Part shown: positions 14,813 through 24,179 of the stretch, piece after piece
Layout: every line of letters starts with the position of its first letter
Position numbering within the stretch: position 1 is the first letter of the stretch
Source: SAR324 cluster bacterium JCVI-SC AAA005
GTDB taxonomy: Bacteria; SAR324; NAC60-12
Assembly: GCA_000224765.2 (NCBI GenBank)
Contig: AGAU01000114.1
Location: 1-43,619 of the forward strand
Length of the DNA stretch: 43,619 nt
Direction of reading: 5' to 3'
Notes under the pieces: model-generated
Databases searched by the model: none
Seen by the model: only the letters and a program-made list of their open reading frames with translations
Told to the model about the DNA's origin: nothing
Made by a program: the position numbers and the translations under genes

Positions 14813-16138
14813 ATGCCGCACTTATCGATCCTGCTGCTTCGGCACAATGGGACAGGCATTACACACTTCCCCTTGCGTCCTGTACCACTGATTGCCGCGG
14901 TCCTGCTTGCATCAGCCTTATTCCTATCTTTAGGTGGGATGCTTATTTGGCAAAGTGTTCAGTTGCACGAACAGCAACAATGGAACGCTCAACGCCAATC
15001 ACAACAGATTCACATTCATGAAAGAATGGAGATCGCAGCCAGCCAGGCTGAGCGCGTTGAGGTTTTGGGAAATAGGGTTCGGGAACTGCGTGACCAATTG
15101 GCAACTTTGGAAACGCACTCCCAGAAGAAGAGTGCCACTCAGCAGAATCTTTTGTACCACATCCGACAGATCCACTCCCTAGCTTGTCAGCAGGGATCTT
15201 ATCAATGCAGAGCAGTTTTGCTGGACACCAAAGCCCTTGAAGCAGACCCTCTTAATTGGCTGAACATGATCAGCAAAGACTTTCACCATCTGACGCTTTC
15301 ACAGAGAGCGGATCTAACTGTTCCAGTCAGTTCAGAATTGGTCCAAGAAGAGATTTGGGACTTGAAGCAAAGCCTGAATGCTGCAGAGCAGGAATTAGCT
15401 GAATACGCTGTATTGATGCAGGCCCGTGAACAAGAGGTGCGGCAACTTGCAGAAAAAATTCAAGAAATCACAGGTATTCGTTTGTTGACAGAAGTTCCTG
15501 CCACTCCTGTTGACAACGAGGGAGGCAAAGGTGGTCCTTTTCTTGAGGAATCCTTACTCCCTGTAGAAGAGCGGCAATTGAGTGCAGAGCCTCTGGATCC
15601 ACGTGTGATTCTAGAACAAGAGTTAAGTTCCTATCATTCGACTCATAATTCCTTACAGCGTCTTTATGAACAGATTCGTGGTGATGAAATTCTCTGGCGG
15701 AGCACTCCTACAATTGCACCGGTTAAAGATGCATCAGTGAGCTCGCATTACGGTAGAAGACGCGACCCGTTCACTAATCTACCAGCTTTCCACAGCGGCA
15801 TAGATTTTTCAGGACCAGCGGGGACTCCAATCTATGCTCCAGCTGACGGAATTGTCCGAAAAGCTGGACCAGCGACTGGATACGGATTGTTAGTAGAGCT
15901 CGAACACGGGCGTGGCATTTCAACAAAAAATTTCAAGCCTACTGACTATGTGACACGCTACGGCCACCTGTCCCGCCTCGCAGTACAGACAAACCGATTC
16001 ATTCAGCGCGGAGAACTGCTTGGCTACACTGGCAACACAGGACGCAGCACAGGCTCACATCTACACTACGAAATTCACGTGAATAAGCGACCGATTAACC
16101 CGTGGCGGAATTTATCACACTTCTCATTTTCCCGCTAA
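14813..16138 (+). CDS. M23 family (LytM/peptidase) envelope metallopeptidase
   Basis: I use the ATG at 14813; a TTG at 14801 would add four residues. The 441-residue product has one N-terminal TM helix (VPLIAAVLLASALFLSLGGMLI), a long coiled-coil region (about 50-280) and a C-terminal peptidase domain. Zinc ligands appear intact: HSGIDFSGPAGTPIYAPADG (HxxxD) and GSHLHYEIHVN (HxH), with YGHLSRL between. An insertion of about a dozen residues (GISTKNFKPTDYVT) sits between the usual ELEHG strand and YGHL. Such inner-membrane, coiled-coil LytM proteins cut or regulate cutting of cell-wall crosslinks. It follows the HD-GYP gene by 36 bp. Confidence 0.9.
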   Translation: MPHLSILLLRHNGTGITHFPLRPVPLIAAVLLASALFLSLGGMLIWQSVQLHEQQQWNAQRQSQQIHIHERMEIAASQAERVEVLGNRVRELRDQLATLETHSQKKSATQQNLLYHIRQIHSLACQQGSYQCRAVLLDTKALEADPLNWLNMISKDFHHLTLSQRADLTVPVSSELVQEEIWDLKQSLNAAEQELAEYAVLMQAREQEVRQLAEKIQEITGIRLLTEVPATPVDNEGGKGGPFLEESLLPVEERQLSAEPLDPRVILEQELSSYHSTHNSLQRLYEQIRGDEILWRSTPTIAPVKDASVSSHYGRRRDPFTNLPAFHSGIDFSGPAGTPIYAPADGIVRKAGPATGYGLLVELEHGRGISTKNFKPTDYVTRYGHLSRLAVQTNRFIQRGELLGYTGNTGRSTGSHLHYEIHVNKRPINPWRNLSHFSFSR

Positions 16139-16225
16139 CTTTTGGATACGTCTTGGCTCTCTCTTTTCTATGCCCTACAATTGACGACTCGCCAAAAAAA
16201 TTCGAACACTCTTGTGTTTTGTGAA

Positions 16226-16242
16226 GGACAGTGAACCTGTCC
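16226..16242. other. Short perfect hairpin between the M23 gene and actA
   Basis: GGACAG (16226-16231) and CTGTCC (16237-16242) form a 6-bp stem with a 5-base loop. There is no T-run on either side, so it is not a convincing intrinsic terminator. It sits in the 256-bp gap before actA, which otherwise holds AT-rich sequence (an AATAAT at 16310-16315 could be a -10, with no good -35). The actA ATG has a GGAG six bases upstream. Confidence 0.35.
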
Positions 16243-16394
16243 ATACCCAAACTCGAAAAAGATGAAACTAAGGTCTTGCGATTAAGCAACAAAAATGTTT
16301 TTTCAAAGTAATAATCTCACACACTGAAATTAAGTTTTTCTGAATAGAGTAGCATGCCATCTCTATTCCCCTTCTTAATCGATAATGGAGTATC

Positions 16395-17162
16395 ATGCGG
16401 TCCTACTTGATCTCATTGCGACCACCTACCCAGGCCATCGTGACGGGAGTTTTGATTTTCCTGCTTTCTCCGATGAATTCTTTTGCAATTTTCCCAATAT
16501 CTAATGAACCAAAAGAACAGCCAATAGCCTTCAGCCATAAGCTACATGTTGGCCAGAACGGTATTGCGTGTCAATATTGTCACCTGTATGCACGCCGATC
16601 TCACTCTTCTGGAATCCCCCCTGTGAGTACATGCGTCGGCTGCCACGGACCACATGGGCAAGAGTTGGTGCAGGCCGATCATCCAGAAGTTGATAAGATG
16701 AGGGATTTGTGGGCGCAGGAAAAATCTATCCCTTGGATCAAACTGCATGATATTCCGGATTTTGTACGCTTCCCTCACAAGCAACACATCAACGCAGATG
16801 CGAGTCGCTTTATAGACGGTGCAGGCAACGGTTGTGATTTAGATGCAGATCCACGCTCATTATCCTGTCGAGTAATGCTATTCCGCAATGGTGGGGACCA
16901 GCGCTGCCAGTCATGTCATGGTAGTGTTCAAGAAATGGAAGTAGCTTATGTTGTAGATCAAAATTTTGGTGGAATGGGGTGGTGCATGCAGTGCCATTTG
17001 CAGGTGGAAGGGGTTATAGAGCGCAAGAGAGCTATGAGCACAATGGCAGGATGGAACAATGCCAAAGAGAACGATGCTCATAGAGAGTCCCAAGCATATC
17101 TGGTCAACAAGCGAAACTATCATACTCCCAACATGCTTGATTGCTACACCTGCCACTATTGA
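16395..17162 (+). CDS. actA: Alternative Complex III pentaheme cytochrome subunit ActA
   Basis: A 255-residue protein with an N-terminal signal/anchor (about 12-31, IVTGVLIFLLSPMNSFA) and five CxxCH heme c sites at about 59, 80, 171, 197 and 250 (CQYCH, CVGCH, CQSCH, CMQCH, CYTCH); CYTCHY is the C-terminus. Spare histidines (SHKLH, PHKQH, NYHTP) are candidate distal ligands. This matches ActA, the periplasmic pentaheme subunit of Alternative Complex III, the quinol:electron-acceptor oxidoreductase that replaces cytochrome bc1 in some bacteria. It heads the act operon; actB follows after 22 bp with CGGAG upstream. Identification is firmed by the complete, ordered downstream set. Confidence 0.93.
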   Translation: MRSYLISLRPPTQAIVTGVLIFLLSPMNSFAIFPISNEPKEQPIAFSHKLHVGQNGIACQYCHLYARRSHSSGIPPVSTCVGCHGPHGQELVQADHPEVDKMRDLWAQEKSIPWIKLHDIPDFVRFPHKQHINADASRFIDGAGNGCDLDADPRSLSCRVMLFRNGGDQRCQSCHGSVQEMEVAYVVDQNFGGMGWCMQCHLQVEGVIERKRAMSTMAGWNNAKENDAHRESQAYLVNKRNYHTPNMLDCYTCHY

Positions 17163-17184
17163 TCTGATCTATCGGAGTTCATAA

Positions 17185-20172
17185 ATGAGAAAAGGCCTTA
17201 GTCGACGTAATCTCTTCAAGTTCATGGCAGTAGGCGGCACAACCGCTGTAGCAGCCGGTTGCGAGCAAAAGCCAGAAAAAATTATTCCAGCCTTAGTTCC
17301 TCCAGTCGAATTCGAATACATGCCAAACACTGGCTACCAGTACATGACAACTTGCCGCGAATGTGACTCTGGCGCATGTGGAATGATGATTACTGCTCGC
17401 GAGTATCGCGCTCAGAAGGCAGAGGGCAATCCTAATCATCCACTAAATCAAGGAGCACTTTGTGCTCTCGGTCAGGCTTCTCTCCAAACTCTATACAATC
17501 CAGAGAGACATGCTCAGCCCCGTTCTGGAAGTGAAGTGATCTCATGGGAAGACGCGCAGAGCGAGTTTGTCAGTCTGTTGCAGCAATCTGCGGGTCAGAT
17601 TGTTTACTTAGGTAGACCTACAGTTGGTAGCGAAGGAGCTTTTGTTGACAACTGGTTGAATGAAGTTGGCGGGGGAAAGCGAATTGCCTTCAGTCTGATC
17701 AGTCGAGCAGCGGAGCAACGTGCCTGTGAAATTGCCTTTGGAAGAAGCGATCTTCCAGACTATGCTTTTGAAAACGCTAAATTACTGGTCAATTTCGGCG
17801 CTGATTTCATCGAAACCTGGGGGCATCCTGTCCAGAATGGTCGGCGCTTTGCCGATATGCACGCCTATAGTGACGGAAAGAAAAATCGTTGTATTCACAT
17901 CGGTCCTCATCAATCACTAAGCGGAGCAAGAGCTGACGAGTGGCTACCTGCAAACTCTGGTACAGAAGCAATGATTGCTCTGGCTATGGCACATGTCATT
18001 CATCAGCGGGATCCTCGCTATGACTTCTTAGATGATTACCTGTCTCCCTACTCACCTGAACTCGTTGCCAGTGATACGGGCATCTCAGTGGACAAAATTA
18101 AATCTCTCGCCGAAGAATTTCACCAGAATTCCTCCTTGGCAATAGCTGGTGGAGCCTGGAATAACAGTGAGCAGGCAACAGCCACACAAGTCGCTGTGTT
18201 TACACTGAACGCAGTAGCCAATAATCTTGGCAAAACTCTCAGATTTTATGAGTCTGAACAAGCCAGTGAGGACACATCGCATAGCCAAATTTTACAATTA
18301 CTGTCTGATCTCAACGCTGGCAAGATTAAGCTGCTAATTGTTGATGATTCAAATCCGATTCACACACTACCCAAGAGTCTTGGGTTCGATCAGGCAATGA
18401 AGAAAGCTAAGGTCGTCGCCATTTCAGCAGGAAAAAACGAGACAAATCAGCGGGCAGACTTAGTAATTCCAGCCCTCACTGCTTACGAAAGCTGGGGAGA
18501 CGCCAATCCACGCCCAGGTATTTTTAGTATCCAGCAACCCGTGATGGCTCCTGTTAACGTGTTTGATGCGAGAGCACGTGAAGATGTGCTAATCGCCGTG
18601 GCTAAGCAGATCAATCCGCAGGCTTTTACGGAAATAAACAACTACCGCGACTACATCTATGAACTTTGGGCTCAAGTACATCAAAATCGTTACTTTGGTC
18701 CGTTTGAGAACTTTTGGATCGAGACTCTCGAGAATGGGGGGATTTTTGAGGCACCGCGTTGGAGCAATGCGGTCGACCTACAAAATAAGGTCGATAGTGT
18801 TGCGTTCCAAACCCCGTTACTTGGAGGAAGTGGTTTAGCACTAATTCCCGCGCCTTCAATCTTCCACCTTGATGGAAGAGGGGCAAACAAACCTTGGCTA
18901 CAAGAGACGCCGCACCCAATTAGTCAAATTGTTTGGGATTCTTGGGTAGAAATTCATCCAGACACTGCGAAAAAGCTTGGGATAGCAGATCGAAGTGTTG
19001 TGGAGCTAAGTAACTCCCAAGGTAGCCTGCAGGCCACAGTTTACTTAAGCTACACGATTCATAGAGATGCCGTGGCAATACCAATAGGCCAGGGGCATAC
19101 AGCCAGCGGAATTGTAGCCGATGGATTCGGTGTAAACGTGCTGGATTTAATTCCAGCAAAAACTGATGCGCATACTGGAAATCTAGCCCTGATAAGTACG
19201 AAAGTAGACGTCATTCCCACCACCATCAAATCATACACTGTCAACCTAGATGGGAACCCACGCCAGTTGGGCCGTGACATCGCTGCAGCTACTACGGTAG
19301 CTGCTCTGACTAGTGAAAAAGAAGACCACGGAGGGCATCACCGCCCAAAAGAAATTGTTGAATTCTACCCAGATCGCTCTGAAACCGCAGGATACTACAA
19401 ACCCTACCGCTGGGGTATGGTAATAGATTTAGATCGCTGCAACGGCTGTAGCGCTTGTGTCGTTGCCTGCTATGCTGAAAACAATATTCCAGTCGTTGGC
19501 AAAGAGCGCGCGGCCGTAGGTCGAGAAATGTCATGGCTACGTATGGAACGCTATCTGGAGGGCTATCAGGATGAAACTGAAACCCGCTTTGCACCAATTA
19601 TGTGTCAACAGTGTAGCAACGCTGGTTGTGAACCCGTCTGTCCGGTCTATGCGACCTACCACAATCCAGAGGGACTCAACGCAATGATTTACAACCGTTG
19701 TGTTGGAACGCGCTACTGCTCAAACAACTGCATATACAAAGCTCGACGCTACAACTGGTTTGACTATGAGTTCCCTGCTCCGCTGGATCAGCAGTTAAAT
19801 TCCGGAATCACGACCAGAGCTGTTGGTGTCATGGAAAAGTGCAACTTCTGCGTACATCGGCTGACAGAAGCCAAGTATGCAGCACGTGATCTGGGTCGAG
19901 ATGTACAAGATGGCGAAGCAGTAACTGCCTGCCAGCAAACCTGCGCAAATAAGGCTATCACTTTTGGCAACCTTGCTGATCCCAACAGCAAAGTATCGCA
20001 ACTAGCCAAAAGAAAACCTGATGTACTCGCTGACCCTGACAAAGAGAATCGTGATCGCCAGTACGAAATCTTCCCCGAAATGAACTACAAGCCCGCAGTA
20101 ACCTACTTGCGCAAAGTAAATCACCAAGAAGTTGCAGGTCTCTACGGCAATGAACATGGCTCAGCTCACTGA
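17185..20172 (+). CDS. actB: Alternative Complex III iron-sulfur/molybdopterin-like subunit ActB
   Basis: A 995-residue fusion of a molybdopterin-oxidoreductase-like domain and a ferredoxin domain. It begins with a twin-arginine signal (SRRNLFKFMAVGG) ending in the lipobox-like VAAGC (Cys26), suggesting a Tat-exported lipoprotein. Cys57, 60, 65 and 93 form an N-terminal 4Fe-4S-type motif. Residues about 740-935 hold the multi-cluster ferredoxin: CNGCSACVVAC (from Cys752), CQQCSNAGCEPVC, CVGTRYCSNNC, CNFC and CQQTC. In characterised ACIII this subunit carries 4Fe-4S and 3Fe-4S clusters but no molybdenum. It is in frame throughout; actC follows after 34 bp with AAGGAGA upstream. Confidence 0.95.
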   Translation: MRKGLSRRNLFKFMAVGGTTAVAAGCEQKPEKIIPALVPPVEFEYMPNTGYQYMTTCRECDSGACGMMITAREYRAQKAEGNPNHPLNQGALCALGQASLQTLYNPERHAQPRSGSEVISWEDAQSEFVSLLQQSAGQIVYLGRPTVGSEGAFVDNWLNEVGGGKRIAFSLISRAAEQRACEIAFGRSDLPDYAFENAKLLVNFGADFIETWGHPVQNGRRFADMHAYSDGKKNRCIHIGPHQSLSGARADEWLPANSGTEAMIALAMAHVIHQRDPRYDFLDDYLSPYSPELVASDTGISVDKIKSLAEEFHQNSSLAIAGGAWNNSEQATATQVAVFTLNAVANNLGKTLRFYESEQASEDTSHSQILQLLSDLNAGKIKLLIVDDSNPIHTLPKSLGFDQAMKKAKVVAISAGKNETNQRADLVIPALTAYESWGDANPRPGIFSIQQPVMAPVNVFDARAREDVLIAVAKQINPQAFTEINNYRDYIYELWAQVHQNRYFGPFENFWIETLENGGIFEAPRWSNAVDLQNKVDSVAFQTPLLGGSGLALIPAPSIFHLDGRGANKPWLQETPHPISQIVWDSWVEIHPDTAKKLGIADRSVVELSNSQGSLQATVYLSYTIHRDAVAIPIGQGHTASGIVADGFGVNVLDLIPAKTDAHTGNLALISTKVDVIPTTIKSYTVNLDGNPRQLGRDIAAATTVAALTSEKEDHGGHHRPKEIVEFYPDRSETAGYYKPYRWGMVIDLDRCNGCSACVVACYAENNIPVVGKERAAVGREMSWLRMERYLEGYQDETETRFAPIMCQQCSNAGCEPVCPVYATYHNPEGLNAMIYNRCVGTRYCSNNCIYKARRYNWFDYEFPAPLDQQLNSGITTRAVGVMEKCNFCVHRLTEAKYAARDLGRDVQDGEAVTACQQTCANKAITFGNLADPNSKVSQLAKRKPDVLADPDKENRDRQYEIFPEMNYKPAVTYLRKVNHQEVAGLYGNEHGSAH

Positions 20173-20206
20173 CACACAAGACCATTGATGAGAAAGGAGA
20201 TACTAA

Positions 20207-21685
20207 ATGGCCTCTACAACAATTCTAGAAACCGTAGAAGACAGTTCACGTAGTCTTCCTTTCCGCGAGGAAATCGACGAACACAGAGGGCACCCCGGTA
20301 TTCGGGCAACGACTTTCAGCTACGGCCAAATCAATGATGACATGTTGGAGATGCTGGAAAAGCCACATCCCTCCTACTTTCTACTTGTACTTGGTTTTCT
20401 CTCTGCTCTGCTCCTGGGTGCAGTTAGTTTGGCAATCCAAGTCGATGTTGGTATCGGCAACAGTGGGATTAGCCATCCTATCGCCTGGGGCTTCTACATC
20501 ACTGATTTTGTCTTCTGGATCGGTATCGGCCACGCAGGCACATTGATCTCAGCAGTTTTTTATCTGACCCGTGCTCCGTGGAGAACTGCGATCTATCGAA
20601 GTGCTGAAGCAATGACTGTCTTCGCAGTACTCACAGCAGGGCTGTTTCCACTGCTCCACACTGGTCGTCCATGGTTAGCCTACTGGCTGATTCCCTATCC
20701 AAACGAGCGCTACCTTTGGGTAAACTTCAAATCTCCTTTGGCTTGGGACGTTTTTGCGGTCACGACCTATATGTCTGTTTCCATCATGTTTTTCCTACTG
20801 GGATTGGTTCCTGATATGGCTATCTTGCGTGATGAAGCCAAAAGGCGAGGTAAGATTCTTCAGGCTAAGATCTATGCCATCTTTGCGATGAGTTGGCGTG
20901 GAACAAACCACCAGTGGATCCACTTCATGCGAGGCTACTTGATTTTTGCAGGACTGGCGACACCCTTGGTTTTCTCAGTTCACTCCATCGTGTCTTGGGA
21001 CTTTGCGATGGCTTCCATTCCAGGATGGCACACCACAATCTTTGCGCCCTACTTCGTTGCAGGAGCAATTTTCTCTGGACTGGCAATGGTGATGACTGTG
21101 CTCATCCCAGTAAGGGTGGTATTCAGATTGGAGGACTACATCAGCAATCACGTAATCAATAAAGTTTGTCAGGTGATTCTGTTCACCTCGATGATTGTGG
21201 GATATGCCTATGCGACTGAGTTCTTCATCGCTTGGTACAGTGGTAGTCCCTATGAACGTGCCGTCTTCTATTTCAGGCCATTTGGACATATGGCCACATG
21301 GTCACTTACAGGTGATCAACCCGTCTCTTTTCCACTGTTAGCGTTCTACTTGATGATTTTTTGCAACGTCATTGCCCCAATTCCTCTTTGGCGCAAAAAG
21401 GTTCGTAATAATTTGGTCGCAGTTTGGATCATTTGTGGTTTGATCAACGTTGGCATGTGGTTCGAGCGATTCAACATTGTTGGTAGCTCGCTGCAGCGTG
21501 ATTTTCATCCTTACAACTGGGGAGAGTACTGGCCAACTTTGGTAGAGGTCGGTATCACTATTGGAAGCTTCGGCTTCTTCTTCACACTCTTTGCTCTGTT
21601 TATGAAAGCCTTGCCACCGATGGCAATCATGGAATTGAAAGAGGCCGCTGAGCCTCCAATGAGAAAGGGACATCATGAGCACTAA
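20207..21685 (+). CDS. actC: Alternative Complex III quinol-site membrane subunit ActC (NrfD-like)
   Basis: This 492-residue polytopic NrfD/PsrC-family protein has about 10 TM segments. After a polar N-terminus, typical elements are HPSYFLLVLGFLSALLLG, FWIGIGHAGTLISAVFYLTRAPWRT and AEAMTVFAVLTAGLFPLLHTGRPW; the HAGT and HTGRPW histidines lie in the region implicated in quinol binding. In ACIII, ActC oxidises the quinol and may move protons. A good AAGGAG precedes the start. Its 3' end overlaps actD by 11 bp. It is a distant paralogue of actF, which is usual in ACIII. Confidence 0.94.
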   Translation: MASTTILETVEDSSRSLPFREEIDEHRGHPGIRATTFSYGQINDDMLEMLEKPHPSYFLLVLGFLSALLLGAVSLAIQVDVGIGNSGISHPIAWGFYITDFVFWIGIGHAGTLISAVFYLTRAPWRTAIYRSAEAMTVFAVLTAGLFPLLHTGRPWLAYWLIPYPNERYLWVNFKSPLAWDVFAVTTYMSVSIMFFLLGLVPDMAILRDEAKRRGKILQAKIYAIFAMSWRGTNHQWIHFMRGYLIFAGLATPLVFSVHSIVSWDFAMASIPGWHTTIFAPYFVAGAIFSGLAMVMTVLIPVRVVFRLEDYISNHVINKVCQVILFTSMIVGYAYATEFFIAWYSGSPYERAVFYFRPFGHMATWSLTGDQPVSFPLLAFYLMIFCNVIAPIPLWRKKVRNNLVAVWIICGLINVGMWFERFNIVGSSLQRDFHPYNWGEYWPTLVEVGITIGSFGFFFTLFALFMKALPPMAIMELKEAAEPPMRKGHHEH

Positions 21686-22199
21686 ATTCTCAGGAGTCTG
21701 GGGAACTTTTGAGTACCTCGACGACACTACAGAAGCCATTGAAGAATTGAGAAAAAAAGGGGTTGAACCAACCGTACTTTCGCCCTGTCCTCGACACGAG
21801 ATAGACCACGCACTAGGTGAGCCTCAAAGTCCTCTACCTTTCATCTCACTGTTTTTTGGAGCAATAGGTTGTACAATTGGTTATAGCCTACCAGCCTGGA
21901 CTGCTTCAGATTGGGTTCTGCCTGTGGGAGGAAAACCTGTTGTAGCAATTACACCTTTCACTGTCATCGGGTTTGAGATGACGATTCTCCATGCCGCAAT
22001 TTTCACACTACTCGGGTTGACAATCTTGATCATCATCGAATCGCTGAAAAATCCGATTCCTAAGGCAGCACGAGAATATTTGCGGTTCCAGCGGGATCGC
22101 TTTGGAATTGTTGTGCGCTGTGAAGCTTCGCAATATCAACTCTACGAAGATTTATTAAAAAAATATCAAGCAGAGGAGGTCTATGTTGAGAAAGGCTAA
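21675..22199 (+). CDS. actD: Alternative Complex III membrane subunit ActD (DUF3341-like)
   Basis: A 174-residue protein with a soluble N-terminal part starting FSGVWGTFEYLDDTTEAIEELRKKG, as in DUF3341/ActD. Two TM helices follow (FISLFFGAIGCTIGYSLPAW and FEMTILHAAIFTLLGLTIL), then a cytoplasm-facing ferredoxin-fold-like tail (RFGIVVRCEASQYQLYEDLLKKY). It overlaps actC by 11 bp and actE by 17 bp, so the operon is tightly coupled. In solved ACIII structures ActD packs against ActC. Confidence 0.92.
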   Translation: MSTKFSGVWGTFEYLDDTTEAIEELRKKGVEPTVLSPCPRHEIDHALGEPQSPLPFISLFFGAIGCTIGYSLPAWTASDWVLPVGGKPVVAITPFTVIGFEMTILHAAIFTLLGLTILIIIESLKNPIPKAAREYLRFQRDRFGIVVRCEASQYQLYEDLLKKYQAEEVYVEKG

Positions 22200-22860
22200 G
22201 GCACACATAATTACTACAACCTTTGTAATGATGGCTCTAGGTGGAGTAGTCTTGGCTGTTGATAACTATCCCTATTTCGATCCGAAGGATACCGGTTATG
22301 GAATTACCAACGACGATAAACCCTGGTTTGATGGAAAAGACTATCCTTACTATCGAGATATGTACGACGGGAAAAATTTGAAGCCTATGGAAGAGGGAAG
22401 CTACGAAAAGTTTCCAAAAGATTCGGTCCCTGTCAAAGTTTCTCTGAACAAGATTCAGCGGATTTACGACCCCTTCATTCCCGCTATCGCAGGAGATGGT
22501 GGTGGAAAAGCTGGGCATCCCCGCGAATTTCATCCCCGTAACCCTACCAAGGCCACATTAGATTCGATTGCTAGGGGCGAAGTGCTCTACAATACTTACT
22601 GCGCCGCTTGTCATGGTGTAGATGGCCTGGCCCAAACAGTAGTTGTCATGAAGGGAGTCCCTGCACCGGCAATCAATGAAATGGTAAAAATCCCAACTTG
22701 GGGGCCACACCTCTACAACAAAATCAAGTACGGCAGCTTTTTCCAAGAGCCTCGCGGCTACATGCCAGCTTTCGGAGCGCAGACCTCTGTGCAAGATCGT
22801 TGGGACATGGTCAATTACATGATGAGCGACAAAGCTTTTAGTAAAGAGGTTGTGCAATGA
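22183..22860 (+). CDS. actE: Alternative Complex III monoheme cytochrome c subunit ActE
   Basis: A 225-residue protein with an N-terminal signal/anchor (about 9-26) and a single CAACH heme site (Cys140-His144) in a class I cytochrome c domain. The probable axial methionine is in GYMPAFG. The region before the heme domain is rich in Tyr/Asp/Lys (YFDPKDTGYG, YPYYRDMYDGKNL), an extension I also associate with ActE. A GAGGAGG ribosome site precedes the ATG inside actD. It shares an ATGA overlap with actF. As a monoheme subunit it is a likely electron exit toward a terminal oxidase; no oxidase genes lie in this window. Confidence 0.92.
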   Translation: MLRKAKAHIITTTFVMMALGGVVLAVDNYPYFDPKDTGYGITNDDKPWFDGKDYPYYRDMYDGKNLKPMEEGSYEKFPKDSVPVKVSLNKIQRIYDPFIPAIAGDGGGKAGHPREFHPRNPTKATLDSIARGEVLYNTYCAACHGVDGLAQTVVVMKGVPAPAINEMVKIPTWGPHLYNKIKYGSFFQEPRGYMPAFGAQTSVQDRWDMVNYMMSDKAFSKEVVQ

Positions 22861-24137
22861 AAGCGGTTATAGAGCATTCTCAGATCGAACTACCCAAGAG
22901 TTTGAAGACCTTACTCTGGGCCTTTGTATTGCTCGGCGCGGGCATGTTCGTGATTGGCCTAGCAACTGGCAATGAGGAAGGAATCACACGAACTTGGCAA
23001 ACCTTACTGATCAACGTGATGTTTTGGGGAGGTATCGCGCAGGCTGGAGTGATCCTATCGGTTATCTGGCAGATCACTGATGCCAAGTGGGGGCGTCCTT
23101 TCAAACGGCTAGCTGAGGCCTGTGCTGCTTTCCTACCCGTTGCCTTCGCTATGTTTATTCTTGTATTTTTTGGCAGTACCGTCCTTTATGAGTGGACTCA
23201 TACTCCATTCATGCACCACGGGGTAGCTGTCAAGGCTGGTTATCTGAATATCGAATTCTTCGTCATCCGCAATGTTTTCTGGCTCCTCTTGCTTTATGGA
23301 ATCTCATACTGGTTCGTTGTAACGTCTATCAAGCCAGACCTAGGACTTGCCCGACGAATTATGGGCTCCCAATGGGGTGGGGCTCTAGCTGACAGGCTTT
23401 TGGATGGATACGGAGATCAGGAAGATGAAGTAACACGCCTGAACCAGCTATCATCACGTATTGCGCCAGCGTTGGCGTTGATATACGCGGTTGCGGGTTC
23501 TTTCTTAGTGTGGGATTTCGTGATGACGCTGGATCAAGAATGGTTCAGTACCCTCTTTGGGGTATTTTTCCTGATTGGGAACCTACAAGCAACGATGGGC
23601 ATTTTAATCGCGATAGCCGTGACATTACGCAAACACTCCAAAGTCCTTGCAGAATACATCACAATCAACAGACTGCATGATCTGACAAAACTAGTCTTTG
23701 CATTCTCACTGCTATGGACATACATGGCCTTCTCACAATATATTGTAATTTGGTATGCAGATCTTCCGGAGGAAACACCATACTTGGTAATTCGGTCAAA
23801 AACAGAGCCTTGGTCAACTCTATTTTTGATTCTGTTCTTATGGCTCTTTGTATCTGTTTTCCTAGGATTAATGCCTAGAACTTTGTGTCGTACCCCCAAT
23901 TATATCAGGTTCATGGGAATATACGTTGCGGTTGGGCAATGGTTGGCTATTTACATGATGGTCGTTCCTTCATTACAACACTTCGGGCACTACCACATTC
24001 TGCTCGGATTCCACGAGTTACTGATCACACTAGGTTTTGGTGGAGCATTTTTTCTCTGCTACGTCGCCTTCTTGGAACAGGTGCCACTGCTACCCATTTC
24101 AGACAAGCATCTGTGCAAATCTTGGCACGGCCACTGA
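22857..24137 (+). CDS. actF: Alternative Complex III membrane subunit ActF (NrfD-like)
   Basis: This 426-residue polytopic protein has about 10 TM helices and distant similarity to ActC (FWGGIAQAGVILSVIWQITDAKWGRPFKRLAEACAAFLPVAF; later LVWDFVMTLDQEWFSTLFGVFFLIGN). The ATG overlaps the actE stop (ATGA). As the last gene of actABCDEF it completes the set; ACIII operons are often followed by caa3-type oxidase genes, but here the next gene is convergent (TerB-like) behind a short hairpin. Extra genes such as actG are not seen. Confidence 0.92.
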   Translation: MKAVIEHSQIELPKSLKTLLWAFVLLGAGMFVIGLATGNEEGITRTWQTLLINVMFWGGIAQAGVILSVIWQITDAKWGRPFKRLAEACAAFLPVAFAMFILVFFGSTVLYEWTHTPFMHHGVAVKAGYLNIEFFVIRNVFWLLLLYGISYWFVVTSIKPDLGLARRIMGSQWGGALADRLLDGYGDQEDEVTRLNQLSSRIAPALALIYAVAGSFLVWDFVMTLDQEWFSTLFGVFFLIGNLQATMGILIAIAVTLRKHSKVLAEYITINRLHDLTKLVFAFSLLWTYMAFSQYIVIWYADLPEETPYLVIRSKTEPWSTLFLILFLWLFVSVFLGLMPRTLCRTPNYIRFMGIYVAVGQWLAIYMMVVPSLQHFGHYHILLGFHELLITLGFGGAFFLCYVAFLEQVPLLPISDKHLCKSWHGH

Positions 24138-24150
24138 GTCATCGAAAAAT

Positions 24151-24175
24151 GGCTTTCGGGATTTACCCGGGAGCC
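24151..24175. terminator. Probable shared terminator between actF and the TerB-like gene
   Basis: GGCTTTCGGG (24151-24160), loop ATTTA, and CCCGGGAGCC (24166-24175) form a 10-bp stem on the plus strand with two G-U pairs. On the minus strand the stem has two mismatches but is followed by a five-T run (from AAAAA at 24145-24149). It lies in the 42-bp gap between convergent stop codons. Confidence 0.6.
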
Positions 24176-24179
24176 GACC

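Noticed and set aside
16226..16242. Intrinsic terminator after the M23 gene
   Set aside because: The stem is short and no T-run follows on either strand; it is 90 bp past the stop codon.
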